A DNA stretch of 64,000 nucleotides from Micromonospora matsumotoense (lineage in GTDB: Bacteria; Actinomycetota; Actinomycetes; Mycobacteriales; Micromonosporaceae). Below, one piece after another: positions 42,060 through 51,373 of the stretch; position 1 is the stretch's first letter; every line of letters starts with the position of its first letter. The stretch is from NCBI RefSeq assembly GCF_900091525.1, contig NZ_FMCU01000022.1:34216-98215 (forward strand), read 5' to 3'. A model generated the notes under the pieces. That model saw nothing but the letters and a program-made list of their open reading frames with translations, was not told the origin of the DNA and searched no databases. A program made the position numbers and the translations under genes.

Positions 42060-42183
42060 GTCATCCTCGCCGATCTGTCGTCGCCGGGCCGGTCAACCGG
42101 CTGCCGGCGGGAGGGGGTGCCGGCCACCGGCGGGTGGGGGTGCCGCCCGCACGGGCGCTCCGACCGGCCACCGGCGGCGCGGG

Positions 42184-42783
42184 TCAGCCGCCGAGCCGGA
42201 AGTCCCGGCGCGGCTGCCACCGGGTCTGACCGCTGTGCGAGAACAGGGTGAACGCCTCCACCTCGAACATCGCCGAGAAGTCGGCGAGATCCTCGTACGC
42301 CCGGTCCAGCGCCTCGGGGGCGACGTCCTGGGCCACGGTGACGTGCGGGTGGTACGGGAAGCGCAGCTCCCGGTGCAGGTGGGGCGCGGCGTTGATGGCG
42401 GCGGCGAGCAGCTCGCACTCGCTGATCCCGGCCGCCACCGCGACGAAGACCACCTGGGTCACCGGCCGGAACGTGCCGGTCCCCCGTAGGTGCAGGGTGA
42501 ACGGCAGGTGGGTGGCGGCCACCTCGGCCAGGTGCGCCTCGACCGCCCCCAGCGCGGCCACCGGGATCTCGGTCGGGCCGAGCAGGGTCACGTGCGCCGG
42601 GACGACCTGCGGGTCACCCGTCTGCGCCCGCCGTCGGGTGAGCAGCTCACCCCACGGCTCGGGGATGTCCACCGCGATCCCGATCTGGATGGTGTCGCCG
42701 GCCACCGGAACCTCGTCCCTGCGATCCACGCTCCGCGCCACCCCTCCGGCCATCGTCTCGACCCGCACCGCCGCCCCGCCCAC
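42184..42783 (-). CDS. 2H phosphoesterase (2'-5' RNA ligase-like)
   Basis: A 199-residue protein of the 2H superfamily with two HxT motifs: PAHVTLLG (near 62-69) and YHPHVTVAQD (near 144-153), which would form the active site for cyclic phosphodiester or 2'-5' bond chemistry. Cellular substrate unknown. GTG at 42783 starts 2 nt after the trpS stop; a later GTG at the segment VAGDTIQIGIAV, after a GAGG, is equally possible because homology begins only there. It is probably co-transcribed with trpS. Confidence 0.78.
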   Translation of the reverse strand: MGGAAVRVETMAGGVARSVDRRDEVPVAGDTIQIGIAVDIPEPWGELLTRRRAQTGDPQVVPAHVTLLGPTEIPVAALGAVEAHLAEVAATHLPFTLHLRGTGTFRPVTQVVFVAVAAGISECELLAAAINAAPHLHRELRFPYHPHVTVAQDVAPEALDRAYEDLADFSAMFEVEAFTLFSHSGQTRWQPRRDFRLGG

Positions 42784-42785
42784 GA

Positions 42786-43811
42786 CTACTCGAAGCGGAC
42801 CGGCGCAAGGAACCCGACCCGCTCGTACGCTGTGCGCAGCGTCGGCACGGTGACCTCCCGGGCCTTCTCCGCGCCGGCGGCGAGCAGCTTGTCGAGCTGC
42901 GCGGGGTCGTCGAGGTAGCTGCGGGTGCGCTCCTGGATCGGGGTGACGAACTCGCGGACCACCTCGCCCAACTCCTTCTTGAGATCGCCGTACCCCCGGC
43001 CCGCGTACGCGGCCACCAGGTCGTCGATGCTCCGGCCGGAGAGCGCGGAGTGGATGGTGAGCAGGTTGGACACCCCGGGCTTGGTCTCGGTGTCGAAGAC
43101 GATCTCCCGGCCGGTGTCGGTCACCGCCGAGCGGATCTTCTTGGCCGAGCGGGCCGGCTCCTCCAACAGGTCGATGATGCCGGTCGGCGAGGACGACGAC
43201 TTCGACATCTTCGCCGTCGGCTCCTGAAGATCCGTGATCTTGGCAGTGTCCTTGACGATGTGCGGGGCGGGCACCGTGAAGGTCGGCCCGAACAGCGAGT
43301 TGAACCGCTGGGCCAGGTCCCGGGAGAGCTCCAGGTGCTGCCGCTGGTCCTCGCCGACCGGCACCACGTCGGCCTGGTAGAGCAGGATGTCGGCGGCCTG
43401 GAGGATCGGGTACGTGAACAGGCCGACGCTGGACCGGTCGCTGCCCTGCTTCTGCGACTTGTCCTTGAACTGGGTCATCCGGCTCGCCTCACCGAACCCG
43501 GTGATGCAGCCCAACACCCAGGCCAACTGCGCGTGCTCGGGCACCTGCGACTGGACGAACAGGGCGCTGCGCTCCGGATCGATGCCGACCGCGAAGAGCT
43601 GCGCGGCGGCCACCCGGGTGCGCTGCCGCAGCACCGCCGGATCGTGCCCGGCGGTGATCGCGTGCAGGTCGACCACGCAGTAGAACGCCTCGTGGGTGTC
43701 CTGCAACGCCACCCAGTGCCGCACCGCGCCCAGGTAGTTGCCGAGGTGGAACGAGTCGGCCGTCGGCTGGATGCCGGAGAAGACGCGGGGGCGGGCGGGA
43801 GCGTCGGACAT
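42786..43811 (-). CDS. trpS: Tryptophanyl-tRNA synthetase
   Basis: A 341-residue class I aminoacyl-tRNA synthetase joining Trp to tRNA-Trp. The HIGH-type signature is FHLGNYLGA (21-29); KMSKS lies near 200-204 in EPTAKMSKSSSSPTG. The tryptophan-site segments CVVDLHAIT and GLFTYPILQAADILLY are present. The length matches bacterial enzymes. ATG at 43811 is used because the family begins RVFSGIQPT nine residues later; the ATG at 43835 is less likely. Confidence 0.95.
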   Translation of the reverse strand: MSDAPARPRVFSGIQPTADSFHLGNYLGAVRHWVALQDTHEAFYCVVDLHAITAGHDPAVLRQRTRVAAAQLFAVGIDPERSALFVQSQVPEHAQLAWVLGCITGFGEASRMTQFKDKSQKQGSDRSSVGLFTYPILQAADILLYQADVVPVGEDQRQHLELSRDLAQRFNSLFGPTFTVPAPHIVKDTAKITDLQEPTAKMSKSSSSPTGIIDLLEEPARSAKKIRSAVTDTGREIVFDTETKPGVSNLLTIHSALSGRSIDDLVAAYAGRGYGDLKKELGEVVREFVTPIQERTRSYLDDPAQLDKLLAAGAEKAREVTVPTLRTAYERVGFLAPVRFE

Positions 43812-43844
43812 GCCGGCAATTCTGTCAGTAACCACCGGCGTACG

Positions 43845-44858
43845 TCATGACGGGCCGGCGGGTCGACTCGCCGCCGATCCCGCCGGGGCGGTGACCTCGC
43901 GTCGCGGCTCCGGCAGGCGGGCGGCGGAGACCGCGACCCGGGACACCCGACGCCCGTCGAGGGCGAGCACCCGCAACAGCCAACCGTCGGTCGACTCCGC
44001 CGTCGGCGGATCATCCGGCGGGACGACCGGGACCTCGTCCCCGGCCACCGGGAGCCGGCCGAGCGCCGCCATCACGTACCCGCCGACCGTCTCGTACGGG
44101 CCGGCGGGCAGTGGCACCCCGGTCCGCTCGGCGAAGTCGGCCAGGTTGAGCCGACCGTCCACCACGGCCGGCAGGCCGGCGGACGCCGGTTCGGGTGGGC
44201 CGGCGTGCTCGTCGTGGATCTCCCCGACGAGTTCCTCGATCAGGTCCTCGCAGGTGACGATGCCGGCGGTGCCGCCGTACTCGTCGACCACCACGGCGAG
44301 GTGGTGGCCCTCCCGGCGCATCTCGGTCAGCGCGGCGAGCACCCGCTTGCTGCCGGGCAACCGCTTCACCTCCCGGCTCAACCGGCCCACCGGGGTCGCC
44401 GGGTCCAGGTCGGGGCGGAGCAGCACGTCCCGCAGGTGGACGAAGCCGACCACGTCGTCGTGGGTGCCGTCGACCACCGGGTAGCGGGTGTGCGGGTCGA
44501 CCCGGACCAGCCGTTCGGCCTCGGCCAGGGTCAGGTCGGCGGCGAGGAAGACCACCTCGGTCCGGGGCATCATCACCTCACGGACCAGACTGGCCCCGGC
44601 GACCAGCACCTCGTCGATGATCCGCCGTTCGTCGGGGTCGAGGACGGTGTTCGCGGCGACCAGGTCGCGCAGTTCGTGCTCGCTGATCCTCTCCCGACCG
44701 GCGGCGGGGCTGGCGCCGAGCAGGCCGGTGACGAGCCGGGTGGCGCCGTCGGCGGCCCGGACGACGAGCCGGGCGACGCTGCGGGCCATCGGTCCGGGTG
44801 CGCGTCGGGTCCGCCCCGGGGCGCGTCTCCGGGGCCCGGGACCGCCCGCTTCCCGCAT
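43845..44858 (-). CDS. CorC-like CBS-domain protein (hemolysin family)
   Basis: A 337-residue protein with a CBS pair (about 90-215: REVMMPRTEVVFL, RYPVVDGTHDDVVGFVHLRDVL, HHLAVVVDEYGGTAGIVTCEDLIEELVGEI) followed by the CorC/HlyC-associated domain (about 235-325). Many actinobacterial relatives have an N-terminal DUF21/CNNM membrane domain of about 180 residues. Here the N-terminus is only a basic, mildly hydrophobic helix, so this is the soluble CorC type. The family takes part in magnesium or cobalt efflux. ATG at 44858 is tentative; no clear ribosome site was seen. Confidence 0.83.
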   Translation of the reverse strand: MREAGGPGPRRRAPGRTRRAPGPMARSVARLVVRAADGATRLVTGLLGASPAAGRERISEHELRDLVAANTVLDPDERRIIDEVLVAGASLVREVMMPRTEVVFLAADLTLAEAERLVRVDPHTRYPVVDGTHDDVVGFVHLRDVLLRPDLDPATPVGRLSREVKRLPGSKRVLAALTEMRREGHHLAVVVDEYGGTAGIVTCEDLIEELVGEIHDEHAGPPEPASAGLPAVVDGRLNLADFAERTGVPLPAGPYETVGGYVMAALGRLPVAGDEVPVVPPDDPPTAESTDGWLLRVLALDGRRVSRVAVSAARLPEPRREVTAPAGSAASRPAGPS

Positions 44859-45032
44859 GGAAGTGATGGTAGGGCCGCCAGCCACGGACGGTGGGCGATG
44901 TTCGGATCTGTTCAATCTTGGAGGTTCGTGATGGAATAGCGCCGACCCCGCGACGCACAGCGCGACGACAGCACCCGCCCGTAGGGTGATCACGAACGGC
45001 CGCAGCGGGCGCGGCCAGGCAGGAGGACCGAC

Positions 45033-46016
45033 GTGAAACTGCTCGTCACCGGCGGTGCCGGGTTCATCGGCAGCGTGGTGACCCGGATGCTGCTCGACGC
45101 CGGCCACCGGGTGACCGTCCTGGACGACCTGCGCACCGGCCACCGGGCGGCGTTGGCCCCCGACGCCACCCACGTCGACCTGCCGGTGCACGAGGCCGCC
45201 CAGGTGCTCACCCCCGACGCCGGCTACGACGCGGTGCTGCACTTCGCCGCGCTGATCGCCGCCGGTGAGTCGATGGTCCACCCCGAGCGCTACTGGCACG
45301 CCAACACGGTCAGCTCCATCGCGCTGATCGACGCCGTCCGGGCCGCCCGGGTGCCACGCATGGTCTTCTCCTCCACCGCCGCCGTCTACGGCAACCCGGT
45401 CGAACTGCCCATCCCGGAGACCGCCGTCAAGGCCCCCGCCAACACGTACGGGGCCACCAAGCTCGCCGTCGACCTGGTGCTCACCTCCGAGGCGACCGCG
45501 CACGACCTGGCCGCCGTCTCGCTGCGCTACTTCAACGTCGCCGGGGCGTACCTGCGCGACGGCCTCGCCATCGGCGAACGGCACGACCCGGAGACGCACC
45601 TCATCCCCATCGCCCTGGACGTCGCCGCCGGCCGGCGGGAGAAACTCCAACTCTTCGGCGACGACTACCCCACCGTCGACGGCACCTGCGTGCGCGACTA
45701 CATCCACGTCGAGGACCTGGCCCGCGCCCACCTGCTGGCGCTCACCGCCGCCGTGCCCGGACGGCACCGCATCTACAACCTCGGCAACGGCAGCGGCTTC
45801 ACCAACCGGCAGGTCGTCGACGTGGTCCGCGAGGTCACCGGTCACCCGCTGCCCGTCGAGATCGCGCCCCGCCGCGACGGCGACCCGGCCGAACTCGTCG
45901 CCTCCTCGGCGCTGGCCCGACAGGAACTGGGCTGGGTGCCCGAGAAGCCCACCCTGGCCGACATGGTGGGCGACGCCTGGGCCTTCTACCGCACGCACGT
46001 CCTGGGCCAGTCGTGA
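45033..46016 (+). CDS. galE: UDP-glucose 4-epimerase
   Basis: A 327-residue short-chain dehydrogenase-type enzyme interconverting UDP-glucose and UDP-galactose. The NAD-binding motif is GGAGFIG (7-13), the catalytic residues are Ser113/Ser114 in FSSTAAVYG and Tyr139/Lys143 in YGATK, and the substrate region is LRYFNVAGAY. GTG at 45033 has AGGAGGACC just upstream. A TAGGGT -10-like hexamer at 44982-44987 could be its promoter. The galK GTG overlaps its stop codon, forming a Leloir pair; galT is not in the window. Confidence 0.93.
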   Translation: MKLLVTGGAGFIGSVVTRMLLDAGHRVTVLDDLRTGHRAALAPDATHVDLPVHEAAQVLTPDAGYDAVLHFAALIAAGESMVHPERYWHANTVSSIALIDAVRAARVPRMVFSSTAAVYGNPVELPIPETAVKAPANTYGATKLAVDLVLTSEATAHDLAAVSLRYFNVAGAYLRDGLAIGERHDPETHLIPIALDVAAGRREKLQLFGDDYPTVDGTCVRDYIHVEDLARAHLLALTAAVPGRHRIYNLGNGSGFTNRQVVDVVREVTGHPLPVEIAPRRDGDPAELVASSALARQELGWVPEKPTLADMVGDAWAFYRTHVLGQS

Positions 46017-47194
46017 CGCCGGGACGACCCGCCGCCGCACCCGACGTCGCCGACCGCGCCACCGCCGGCTTCTCCCGGGGGTACGACGCGCAGCCGGCGG
46101 GCCGCTGGGCGGCACCCGGACGGGTCAACCTGATCGGCGAGCACACCGACTACAACGACGGCTTCGTGCTGCCCTTCGCCCTGCCGCTGCGTACCGTGGT
46201 CGCCGCCGGCCCGCAGCCCGGCGAACGCTGGACGGTCCGGTCGGAGATCGCCGACCGACCGGTCGACTTCGGCGCCGCCGAGGCCGACTCCCCCGGCCGG
46301 GTCACCGGCTGGGGTGGGTACGTCGCCGGCGTGGTGTGGGCCCTGCGTGAGGCCGGGTACGCCGTCCCCGGCGCCCGGCTGGCGATCGCCTCCGACGTGC
46401 CGCTCGGCTCCGGGCTCTCCTCCTCGGCGGCCCTGGAGGCGGCGGTGCTCACCGCCCTGGCCGACCTGGGCGGGCTGGACCTGCCCGCCGCGCACCGCCC
46501 CCGGCTGGCCCAACGCGCCGAGAACGGCTATGTCGGCGCACCGACCGGCATCATGGACCAGTCCGCGGTGCTCCGCTGCCGCGCCGGCCACGCCCTCTTC
46601 CTCGACTGCCGTGACGAGTCCGTCGAACACATCCCGTTCGACCTGGACGCCGCCGGCCTGGCCATCCTGGTGATCGACAGCCGCGCCCCACACCAGCACG
46701 CCGACGGCGAGTACGCCTCCCGTCGCGCCGCCTGCGAGCGGGCCGCCGACCTGCTCGGGGTGCCGGCCCTGCGGGACGTGCCGGTCGCCGACCTCGATGC
46801 CGCCCTGGACCGCCTACCCGACGACGAGACCCGACGACGGGTCCGACACGTGGTCACCGAGAACCAACGGGTGCGCGACACCGTCGAGTTGCTGCGCGCC
46901 GGCCGGGTGCCCGAGATCGGGCCGCTGCTGACCGCCTCGCACGCCTCGATGCGGGACGACTTCGAGATCACCGTCCCCGAGGTCGACACCGCCGTCGAGG
47001 CGGCGCTCGCGGCCGGTGCGCTCGGTGCCCGGATGACCGGCGGTGGCTTCGGCGGCTGCGTCCTCGCCCTGGTCGAGGCGGCCCACTCGGACGCGGTGGC
47101 GACCGCCGTCCGGGCCGCCTACGCCGCGCGCGGCTTCACCGCCCCCACCACCCTCACCGCCCTCCCCGCCCCCGGCACCACCCGCCTCCCCTAA
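46013..47194 (+). CDS. galK: Galactokinase
   Basis: A 393-residue GHMP kinase phosphorylating galactose to galactose 1-phosphate. The galactokinase signature GRVNLIGEHTDYNDGFVLP is at 36-54, the ATP-binding PLGSGLSSSAALEAA near 130-144, and the late GHMP motif GARMTGGGFGGCVLALV near 343-359. The catalytic Asp is in PTGIMDQSA. GTG at 46013 overlaps the galE stop (GTGA). It converges with cysN; the palindromes at 47247-47410 separate them. Confidence 0.94.
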   Translation: MTPGRPAAAPDVADRATAGFSRGYDAQPAGRWAAPGRVNLIGEHTDYNDGFVLPFALPLRTVVAAGPQPGERWTVRSEIADRPVDFGAAEADSPGRVTGWGGYVAGVVWALREAGYAVPGARLAIASDVPLGSGLSSSAALEAAVLTALADLGGLDLPAAHRPRLAQRAENGYVGAPTGIMDQSAVLRCRAGHALFLDCRDESVEHIPFDLDAAGLAILVIDSRAPHQHADGEYASRRAACERAADLLGVPALRDVPVADLDAALDRLPDDETRRRVRHVVTENQRVRDTVELLRAGRVPEIGPLLTASHASMRDDFEITVPEVDTAVEAALAAGALGARMTGGGFGGCVLALVEAAHSDAVATAVRAAYAARGFTAPTTLTALPAPGTTRLP

Positions 47195-47246
47195 CCCCCG
47201 CTCCCGCCCCGCAGCCCCCTCCCCTGCCCCGTCCCGCCGCGCCGCT

Positions 47247-47410
47247 CCCCCGTTGATCAAGAGCTTTACGTCATCCCCACGCCAGATCCCGACCCAAACC
47301 TCTTGATCACCGAGCCGCCCAGCGGGGGCCGCCGGGCAAGGGGGCGGTGATCAAGAGGTTTGGGTCATTCCGGGGGCGGAAGTTGACGTAAAGCTCTTGA
47401 TCAACGGGGG
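47247..47410 (+). repeat. Nested palindromes built from four copies of a TGATCAAGAG unit
   Basis: Outer arms 47247-47273 and 47384-47410 are a perfect 27-bp inverted repeat. Inner arms 47291-47311 and 47346-47366 are a perfect 21-bp inverted repeat nested inside. All four arms share the core TGATCAAGAG (or its complement), so the outer-left and inner-left arms can also pair with each other, giving two alternative folds. The element fills most of the gap between the convergent galK and cysN genes and could end both transcripts. Confidence 0.93.
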
Positions 47411-47473
47411 GTGGAGAAGCGATGGGTGGGGACGCCGAGGGTGGCGGAGGGAGGGGGAGGGGGTGGGGGTGGG

Positions 47474-48769
47474 TTAGGCGGTGTCGACGATCATGCCGGC
47501 GGCTACGGTGCGGTTGGTGGCCTCGTCGATGATGATGAAGCCGCCGGTGGTGCGGTTGCGGCGGTACTCGTCGGCCAGCAGCGGGATGGTGGTGCGCAGC
47601 CGGACCCGGCCGATCTCGTTGAGGCGCAACTCGCTGGCGGTCTCGTCGCGGTGCAGCGTGTTGATGTCGAGGCGGTAGTACAGGCCACGCACGATCGTCC
47701 GCGCCGTCCGGGTGGTGTGTTTGATCGTGTACTTGCCGCCGACCTGGAGTGGGCGGGTCTCGTCCATCCAGCAGACCATCGCCTCGATGTCCTGGGAGAC
47801 GGTGGGCGCGTTGTTCGGGCGGCAGATCATGTCGCCGCGCGAGATGTCGATCTCGTCGTCGAGTCGGACGGTCACCGACATCGGCGGGAACGCCTCGTCC
47901 ACCGGGCCGTCGGCGGTCTCGACCGAGGCGATCCGGCTGGTGAAGCCGGACGGGAGCACCATCACCTCGTCGCCGGGTTTGAGCACGCCGGAGGCGACCT
48001 GACCGGCGTAGCCCCGGTAGTCGGTGACGGTGGTCGACTGCGGGCGGATCACGTACTGCACCGGGAACCGCACGTCGACCAGGTTCCGGTCCGAGGCGAT
48101 GTGCACGTGTTCCAGGTGGTGCAGCAGCGACGGGCCCTCGTACCACGGCATGTGCTCCGAGCGGGTGACGATGTTGTCCCCCCGCAGCGCCGACACCGGC
48201 ACCACCGCCAGGTCCGGCACGTCGAGCTTCGCCGCGAAGGCGGTGAACTCGTCGGCGATCTGCTCGAAGACCTCCTGGGAGTAGTCGACGAGGTCCATCT
48301 TGTTGACGCACAACACCAGGTGCGGCACCCGCAGCAGCGAGCACAGGAACGCGTGCCGCCGCGACTGCTCCACCAGCCCCTTCCGCGCATCCACCAGCAC
48401 CAGCGCCAGGTCGGCGGTGGACGCGCCGGTGACCATGTTGCGGGTGTACTGGGTGTGCCCCGGGGTGTCGGCGATGATGAACTTCCGCCTCGGGGTGGCG
48501 AAGTAGCGGTACGCCACGTCGATGGTGATGCCCTGCTCCCGCTCGGCCCGCAGACCGTCGGTGAGCAACGCCAGGTTGGTGTACTCGTCACCCCGGGCCG
48601 CGCTGACCGCCTCCACCGCCGCCAACTGGTCGGTGAACAACGACTTCGTGTCATAGAGCAGCCGACCGATCAGGGTCGACTTGCCGTCGTCCACACTCCC
48701 GGCGGTGGCGAACCGCAACAGGTCCATCGGTCGGGCCTCGATCTCGGGCGACACTGTCTCGGCGCTCAT
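47474..48769 (-). CDS. cysN: Sulfate adenylyltransferase subunit 1 (GTPase)
   Basis: A 431-residue GTPase subunit of ATP sulfurylase. EF-Tu-like GTPase motifs: AGSVDDGKST (23-32), ADTPGHTQYTRNM near 100 and NKMDLVD near 155. Two beta-barrel domains follow. There is no C-terminal APS kinase (CysC) fusion, as the protein ends after the barrels. GTP hydrolysis drives formation of APS by CysD. Its ATG overlaps the cysD stop (TGATG), so the pair is coupled. APS reductase or APS kinase genes are not in the window. Confidence 0.93.
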   Translation of the reverse strand: MSAETVSPEIEARPMDLLRFATAGSVDDGKSTLIGRLLYDTKSLFTDQLAAVEAVSAARGDEYTNLALLTDGLRAEREQGITIDVAYRYFATPRRKFIIADTPGHTQYTRNMVTGASTADLALVLVDARKGLVEQSRRHAFLCSLLRVPHLVLCVNKMDLVDYSQEVFEQIADEFTAFAAKLDVPDLAVVPVSALRGDNIVTRSEHMPWYEGPSLLHHLEHVHIASDRNLVDVRFPVQYVIRPQSTTVTDYRGYAGQVASGVLKPGDEVMVLPSGFTSRIASVETADGPVDEAFPPMSVTVRLDDEIDISRGDMICRPNNAPTVSQDIEAMVCWMDETRPLQVGGKYTIKHTTRTARTIVRGLYYRLDINTLHRDETASELRLNEIGRVRLRTTIPLLADEYRRNRTTGGFIIIDEATNRTVAAGMIVDTA

Positions 48770-49683
48770 CAGAAGTAGCCCTCCCGCTTACGGTCCTCCA
48801 TGGCGGCCTCGCTGACCCGGTCGTCGCCCCGGGTCGCGCCCCGCTCGGTGATCCGCGTCGCGGCCACCTCGTCGATCACCCGGTCCACGGTGTCCGCGTC
48901 CGAGCGCACCGCCGCCGTGCAGGAGGCGTCGCCGACCGTGCGGTACCGTACCCGGGCCTTGACCGGCTGCTCACCCGCCCGGGGGTGGAAGAACTCGTTC
49001 ACGGCGTAGAACATGCCGTCGCGTTCGACCACCTCACGGTCGTGGGCGAAGTAGATCGACGGCAGCGGGATCGCCTCCCGGGCGATGTAGTGCCACACGT
49101 CCAGCTCGGTCCAGTTGGACAGCGGGAACACCCGGATCGACTCACCCGCATGATGCCGGCCGTTGTACAACGACCACAGCTCCGGCCGCTGGTTCTTCGG
49201 ATCCCACTGCCCGAACTCGTCCCGGAACGAGAACACCCGCTCCTTGGCCCGCGCCTTCTCCTCGTCCCGCCGCGCCCCACCGAACAACGCGTCGAACCGG
49301 TGCTTCTCCACCGCGTCCAACAACACCGGCGTCTGGATCCGGTTACGCATCCCGTCGCCGGACTCCCGCACCGTCCCGGCGGCCAGGGCGTCGGGCACGC
49401 TCGCCACGATCAGGTGCAGACCCAACTCGGCCACCCGCCGGTCCCGGTAGTCGAGCACCTCGGGGAAGTTGTGCCCGGTGTCGACGTGCATCACCGGGAA
49501 CGGCACGCCGGCCGGGGCGAACGCCTTCTGCGCCAACCGGAGCATCACGATGGAGTCCTTGCCACCGGAGAAGAGCAGCACCGGCCGCTCCATCTCGGCA
49601 ACCACCTCACGCATCACGAAGATGCTCTCCGCCTCGAGCGCGTCGAGCTGGGAGACCTGGTAGAAGCGGCCGGGGGCGGTCAT
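48769..49683 (-). CDS. cysD: Sulfate adenylyltransferase subunit 2
   Basis: A 304-residue PP-loop enzyme making adenosine 5'-phosphosulfate from ATP and sulfate. The PP-loop SGGKDS is at 39-44, followed by VMHVDTGHNFPEVLDYRD, RRDEEKARAKERVFSFRD and the C-terminal ATRITERGATRGDDR ... EDRKREGYF, all family hallmarks. ATG at 49683. The 78-nt gap to cysQ shows no riboswitch-like structure. First enzyme of sulfate assimilation, working with CysN. Confidence 0.95.
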   Translation of the reverse strand: MTAPGRFYQVSQLDALEAESIFVMREVVAEMERPVLLFSGGKDSIVMLRLAQKAFAPAGVPFPVMHVDTGHNFPEVLDYRDRRVAELGLHLIVASVPDALAAGTVRESGDGMRNRIQTPVLLDAVEKHRFDALFGGARRDEEKARAKERVFSFRDEFGQWDPKNQRPELWSLYNGRHHAGESIRVFPLSNWTELDVWHYIAREAIPLPSIYFAHDREVVERDGMFYAVNEFFHPRAGEQPVKARVRYRTVGDASCTAAVRSDADTVDRVIDEVAATRITERGATRGDDRVSEAAMEDRKREGYF

Positions 49684-49761
49684 GCCACAGGCTCGATCGG
49701 CGCGGATCCGTTCATGGATTCCAGACCTTTCCGGTCGGACAAGTCAAAAACAGCGCTCAGG

Positions 49762-50565
49762 CTACCCGGAATGCCTCTGCAACGCTGCAAGCAACCGGCT
49801 GGCGAGATCCTTGCGGCAGACCAGCAGGTCCGGCAGGCGCGGGTCCGCCTCGTTGTATCTCAGCGCAGAACCGTCGATTCGGGAAGCGTGCAGCCCGGTG
49901 GCCGTCGCCACAGCGATCGGGGCCGCCGAGTCCCACTCGTACTGGCCGCCCGCGTGGATGTAGGCGTCCACGTCACCGGTCACCACCGCCGCGATCTTCG
50001 CCCCCGCCGAACCCATCGGCACCAGTTGGGCGCCCACGTCCCCGGCCAGGTCGGTGAGGAAGGCCGGCGGCCGGCTCCGGCTCGCCGCCAACCGCAGCGT
50101 ACGGTCGCCCGAGGTCGCCGCCTCCACCGTCATCGGCGGGTACGCCGGCGGATAGTCCGTGCCCAGCACCCGGTGCTGCGCCGGCAGACCCACCGCGCCC
50201 GCCACCAACCCGTGCGGCGACGGCGCGTTACGCGCCCAGAGCGCCACGTGCACCGCCCAGTCGGCGCGTCCCTCCTCGGAGAACTCCCGGGTGCCGTCCA
50301 GCGGATCGATGATCCACACCCGGTCGGCGGTCAGCCGGGAGACGCCGTCCGTGGAGTCCACCAGCCGGGACCCCTCGTCCTCCTCGGAGAGGACGGCGTC
50401 ACCGGGCCGCCACTTCGCCAGCTCGCTGCGGATCAGATCGTGCGAGACCTTGTCCCCGGCCGCCTTCAACGCCGCCGCGTCCGCGAACCCCATCTCGGCG
50501 CGCAACTCCAGCAGGGCCTGCCCGGCCCGGTCCGCCAGCCAGCGGGCGAACGCGCCGTCGATCAT
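49762..50565 (-). CDS. cysQ: 3'(2'),5'-bisphosphate nucleotidase (CysQ, inositol monophosphatase fold)
   Basis: A 267-residue magnesium-dependent phosphatase expected to remove the 3'-phosphate from PAP, a by-product of sulfate assimilation. Motifs: LSEEDEG, DRVWIIDPLDGTREFSE (metal ligands) and EWDSAAPIAVATATG. It lies directly before cysD on the same strand, which supports the sulfur role over inositol metabolism. ATG at 50565 matches the family start; a GTG at 50625 would add 20 residues. Neither has a clear ribosome site. Confidence 0.87.
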   Translation of the reverse strand: MIDGAFARWLADRAGQALLELRAEMGFADAAALKAAGDKVSHDLIRSELAKWRPGDAVLSEEDEGSRLVDSTDGVSRLTADRVWIIDPLDGTREFSEEGRADWAVHVALWARNAPSPHGLVAGAVGLPAQHRVLGTDYPPAYPPMTVEAATSGDRTLRLAASRSRPPAFLTDLAGDVGAQLVPMGSAGAKIAAVVTGDVDAYIHAGGQYEWDSAAPIAVATATGLHASRIDGSALRYNEADPRLPDLLVCRKDLASRLLAALQRHSG

Positions 50566-50683
50566 CGGAGGACTGCCCACGAACTCGCTCCCGTCGCCAA
50601 CCACGGCCCGCGCGGGGCGTGCCACGTCAGAACGCGCAGACTACCGCCATCCCCGCCGCGCCACGAGAACGCCCCCCGCGACT

Positions 50684-51274
50684 TCAGGCCCCGTGGTAGG
50701 CGTTCTGGGTCGGCTCCACACCCTTCGTGATCACCGACTCCACCATGTCGGCGGCCCGATCCACCAGGAACTCCAACTCCTTGCGTTCCGCCGTGCCGAA
50801 GTCCGACAGCACGTAGTCCGCCGGGTCCTGCCGCCCCGGCGGCCGGCCGATGCCGAACCGCACCCGGGCGTACTCCTTCGTCCCCAACGACTTCGACATC
50901 GAACGCAGACCGTTGTGCCCGCCCTCGCCGCCGCCCAGCTTCACCCGCAGCTGCCCGTACGGGAGGTCCAGCTCGTCGTGCACGGCGATCACCCGATCGG
51001 CCGGGATCTTGTGGAACTGCGCCAGCGCGGCCACCGGCCCACCCGACAGGTTCATGTACGTCTGCGGCTTGAGCAGCACCAGCTTCGGCCCGCCGAAACC
51101 GATCCGCCCCTCGGCGACATCCGCCACCACCCGCTTGTACCGCCCGAACCGCCCACCCAGCCGTACGGCGAGCAACTCGGCGACCATGAAGCCGACGTTG
51201 TGCCGGTTCCCGGCGTACTCCCGACCCGGGTTGCCCAGGCCGGCCACCAGCCACGGCCCCGTCTCGTCCGTCAC
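50684..51274 (-). CDS. pth: Peptidyl-tRNA hydrolase
   Basis: A 196-residue enzyme that frees tRNA from stalled peptidyl-tRNA. Family signatures: GLGNPGREYAGNRHNVGF with catalytic His25, KPQTYMNLSG, AVHDELDLPYG with the active Asp, and GGGEGGHNGLRSM. GTG at 51274 has GGAGG about 8 nt upstream. The order glmU-prs-rplY-pth is a conserved actinobacterial arrangement. A hairpin at 51325-51357 separates it from rplY, so it may have its own promoter. Confidence 0.95.
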   Translation of the reverse strand: MTDETGPWLVAGLGNPGREYAGNRHNVGFMVAELLAVRLGGRFGRYKRVVADVAEGRIGFGGPKLVLLKPQTYMNLSGGPVAALAQFHKIPADRVIAVHDELDLPYGQLRVKLGGGEGGHNGLRSMSKSLGTKEYARVRFGIGRPPGRQDPADYVLSDFGTAERKELEFLVDRAADMVESVITKGVEPTQNAYHGA

Positions 51275-51324
51275 GTCCCGTACCTCCCGCTCGCCGTCTG
51301 CCCGCCGCCGGTACCCCGATACGC

Positions 51325-51357
51325 CGGCAGGCGCCCCCGCGACGGGAGCGCCTGCCG
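51325..51357 (-). terminator. Hairpin between rplY and pth
   Basis: CGGCAGGCGC (51325-51334) pairs perfectly with GCGCCTGCCG (51348-51357), 10 bp, and CCC/GGG inside the loop can extend it. It begins 16 nt after the rplY stop in the direction of transcription. Confidence 0.55.
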
Positions 51358-51373
51358 TGAACGATGCGACCGG

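Noticed and set aside
49684..49761. A SAM or other riboswitch before cysD
   Set aside because: The gap is only 78 nt and shows no conserved core or multi-helix junction.
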